A stretch of DNA of 64,000 bases, taken from NCBI GenBank assembly GCA_963725315.1, contig CAVRYA010000001.1, forward strand, positions 1 to 64,000. Direction: 5' to 3'. The notes beneath the pieces are model-generated. The model had not been told where the DNA came from, did no database searches, and worked only from the letters and a program-made list of their open reading frames with translations. Shown one piece after another: positions 63,538 through 64,000 of the stretch (its first letter is position 1; each line of letters starts with the position of its first letter). The DNA is from JBBRHQ01 sp963725315 (GTDB lineage: Bacteria > Actinomycetota > Thermoleophilia > Solirubrobacterales > 70-9). The translations under genes and the position numbers were made by a program.

Positions 63538-63840
63538 CTACTTGAAGTCCCAATCCCACCTCGCAGACTCCGCGGCGCCGGTCCCCGTGTGGCCCTCGAG
63601 CTGGTCCTGGTCGAAGTCGAGGTCATGCTTCCCGCTGATCTTGAGAAAGTCCTCATACACGGGGCCCTTGGTGTCGGACCTACGGTTGCTGCTGAGCGGT
63701 TCCGAGTACTCAGACGGGTTCGGACAGCCGCTGCGGGAGTCGAGCTGGGAGCAGGGATTCCGCAAACCGGTCACCTCCACGACGGCTGGAACACCGAGGC
63801 GAAGGCGGGCTCCCCTCGGGAGGGCGAGCATCTCCCCCAA
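63538..63840 (-). CDS. Possible small protein, unknown
   Basis: 100 codons: VVEVTGLRNPCSQLDSRSGC then PNPSEYSEPLSSNRRSDTKG, PVYEDFLKISGKHDLDFDQD and QLEGHTGTGAAESARWDWDF. The acidic, aromatic C-terminus looks like real protein, but the first 20 residues do not. A preceding minus frame (QVHLIHFELHDWLGG) ends at a stop, so the true gene may start beyond the window after a frameshift. Confidence 0.4.
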   Translation of the reverse strand: MGEMLALPRGARLRLGVPAVVEVTGLRNPCSQLDSRSGCPNPSEYSEPLSSNRRSDTKGPVYEDFLKISGKHDLDFDQDQLEGHTGTGAAESARWDWDFK

Positions 63841-64000
63841 GACCTACCGGGATGCCGGCCTCCCCCCCAGCCAGTCGTGGAGCTCGAAGTGGATCAGGTG
63901 GACCTGGCGCAGGTTCGGCTGGCTTAGGTCTCGCCGCAGGCGGGAGCGGTGCTTCACGGTTGACCCCGCACGCAGGTCAGGAGCAATTGATGGAATCGTC

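Overview
The window is high-GC actinobacterial DNA, probably from a metagenome or an unfinished long-read assembly. Roughly 28-64 kb looks like Thermoleophilia (Solirubrobacterales-type). It has dense small SnoaL/NTF2-like proteins starting MSQENVE and ending EALEAAGLSE, secreted RTX-like GGxGxD proteins, collagen-like and CSLREA remnants, and GTG/TTG starts. The first ~28 kb carries another set of actinobacterial genes (UGSC selenoprotein operon, F420-type LLM enzyme, prs-glmU). Whether it is the same genome cannot be settled here. Almost every gene before ~33.7 kb is broken by single-base frameshifts, while genes after that point are mostly intact. A sigma-factor gene also stops abruptly near 27.7 kb, so a sequence-quality step and a possible assembly join should be kept in mind.

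Layout, 0-28 kb: a Dyp-type peroxidase cut by the window edge; a minus-strand operon of alpha/beta hydrolase, thioredoxin-like UGSC partner and UGSC selenoprotein (in-frame TGA read as Sec); an MBL hydrolase; a 4x112-bp tandem repeat after prs; a glmU-prs pair with a shortened GlmU; a Clp-N protein and a divergent HTH protein; an SGNH hydrolase with a membrane domain; a four-gene double ABC exporter operon; a LysR gene with a T-N11-A operator facing a TauE/SafE exporter; DUF2252; a drug-type ABC exporter with a MarR regulator; LLM, VOC, DUF1269 and PNP genes; a carboxymuconolactone decarboxylase divergent from an ECF41-like sigma factor.

28-38.7 kb: ferritin-like protein, GH15 glycosidase, a hairpin repeat, VOC proteins, secreted and hydrolase genes, P-II plus ammonium transporter (first channel histidine replaced by Glu), a lipoprotein, TetR with its palindromic operator, and an FMN reductase.

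38.7-56.8 kb is the accessory heart of the window. It is an island behind tRNA-His: an intact tRNA sits at the right end and three shorter copies of its 3' half lie at 55.3, 45.5 and 41.8 kb, with a decayed tyrosine recombinase inside. The island carries two arrays of NTF2-like genes, minus strand 38.8-43.9 kb and plus strand 47.2-55.1 kb. Units share nearly identical DNA at their ends: a start module (GCG ATG TCG CAG GAG AAC GT) and an end module (GAAGCCGCCGGGCTGTCGGAG TAG), joined stop-GCG-start. In several units the NTF2 body has been replaced by an unrelated gene while start and end modules remain, leaving a 24-31 codon leader just before the new gene. Six array heads have GATACT exactly 9 nt before the ATG. 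This cassette-like behaviour is the best candidate for an undescribed system.

56.8-64 kb is ordinary chromosome: EamA transporter, 4HBT thioesterase, RTX-like secreted protein, Lon protease divergent from a MarR gene, a c-di-AMP (ydaO) riboswitch ahead of a degenerate M23-like secreted protein, and a DUF2269 membrane protein.
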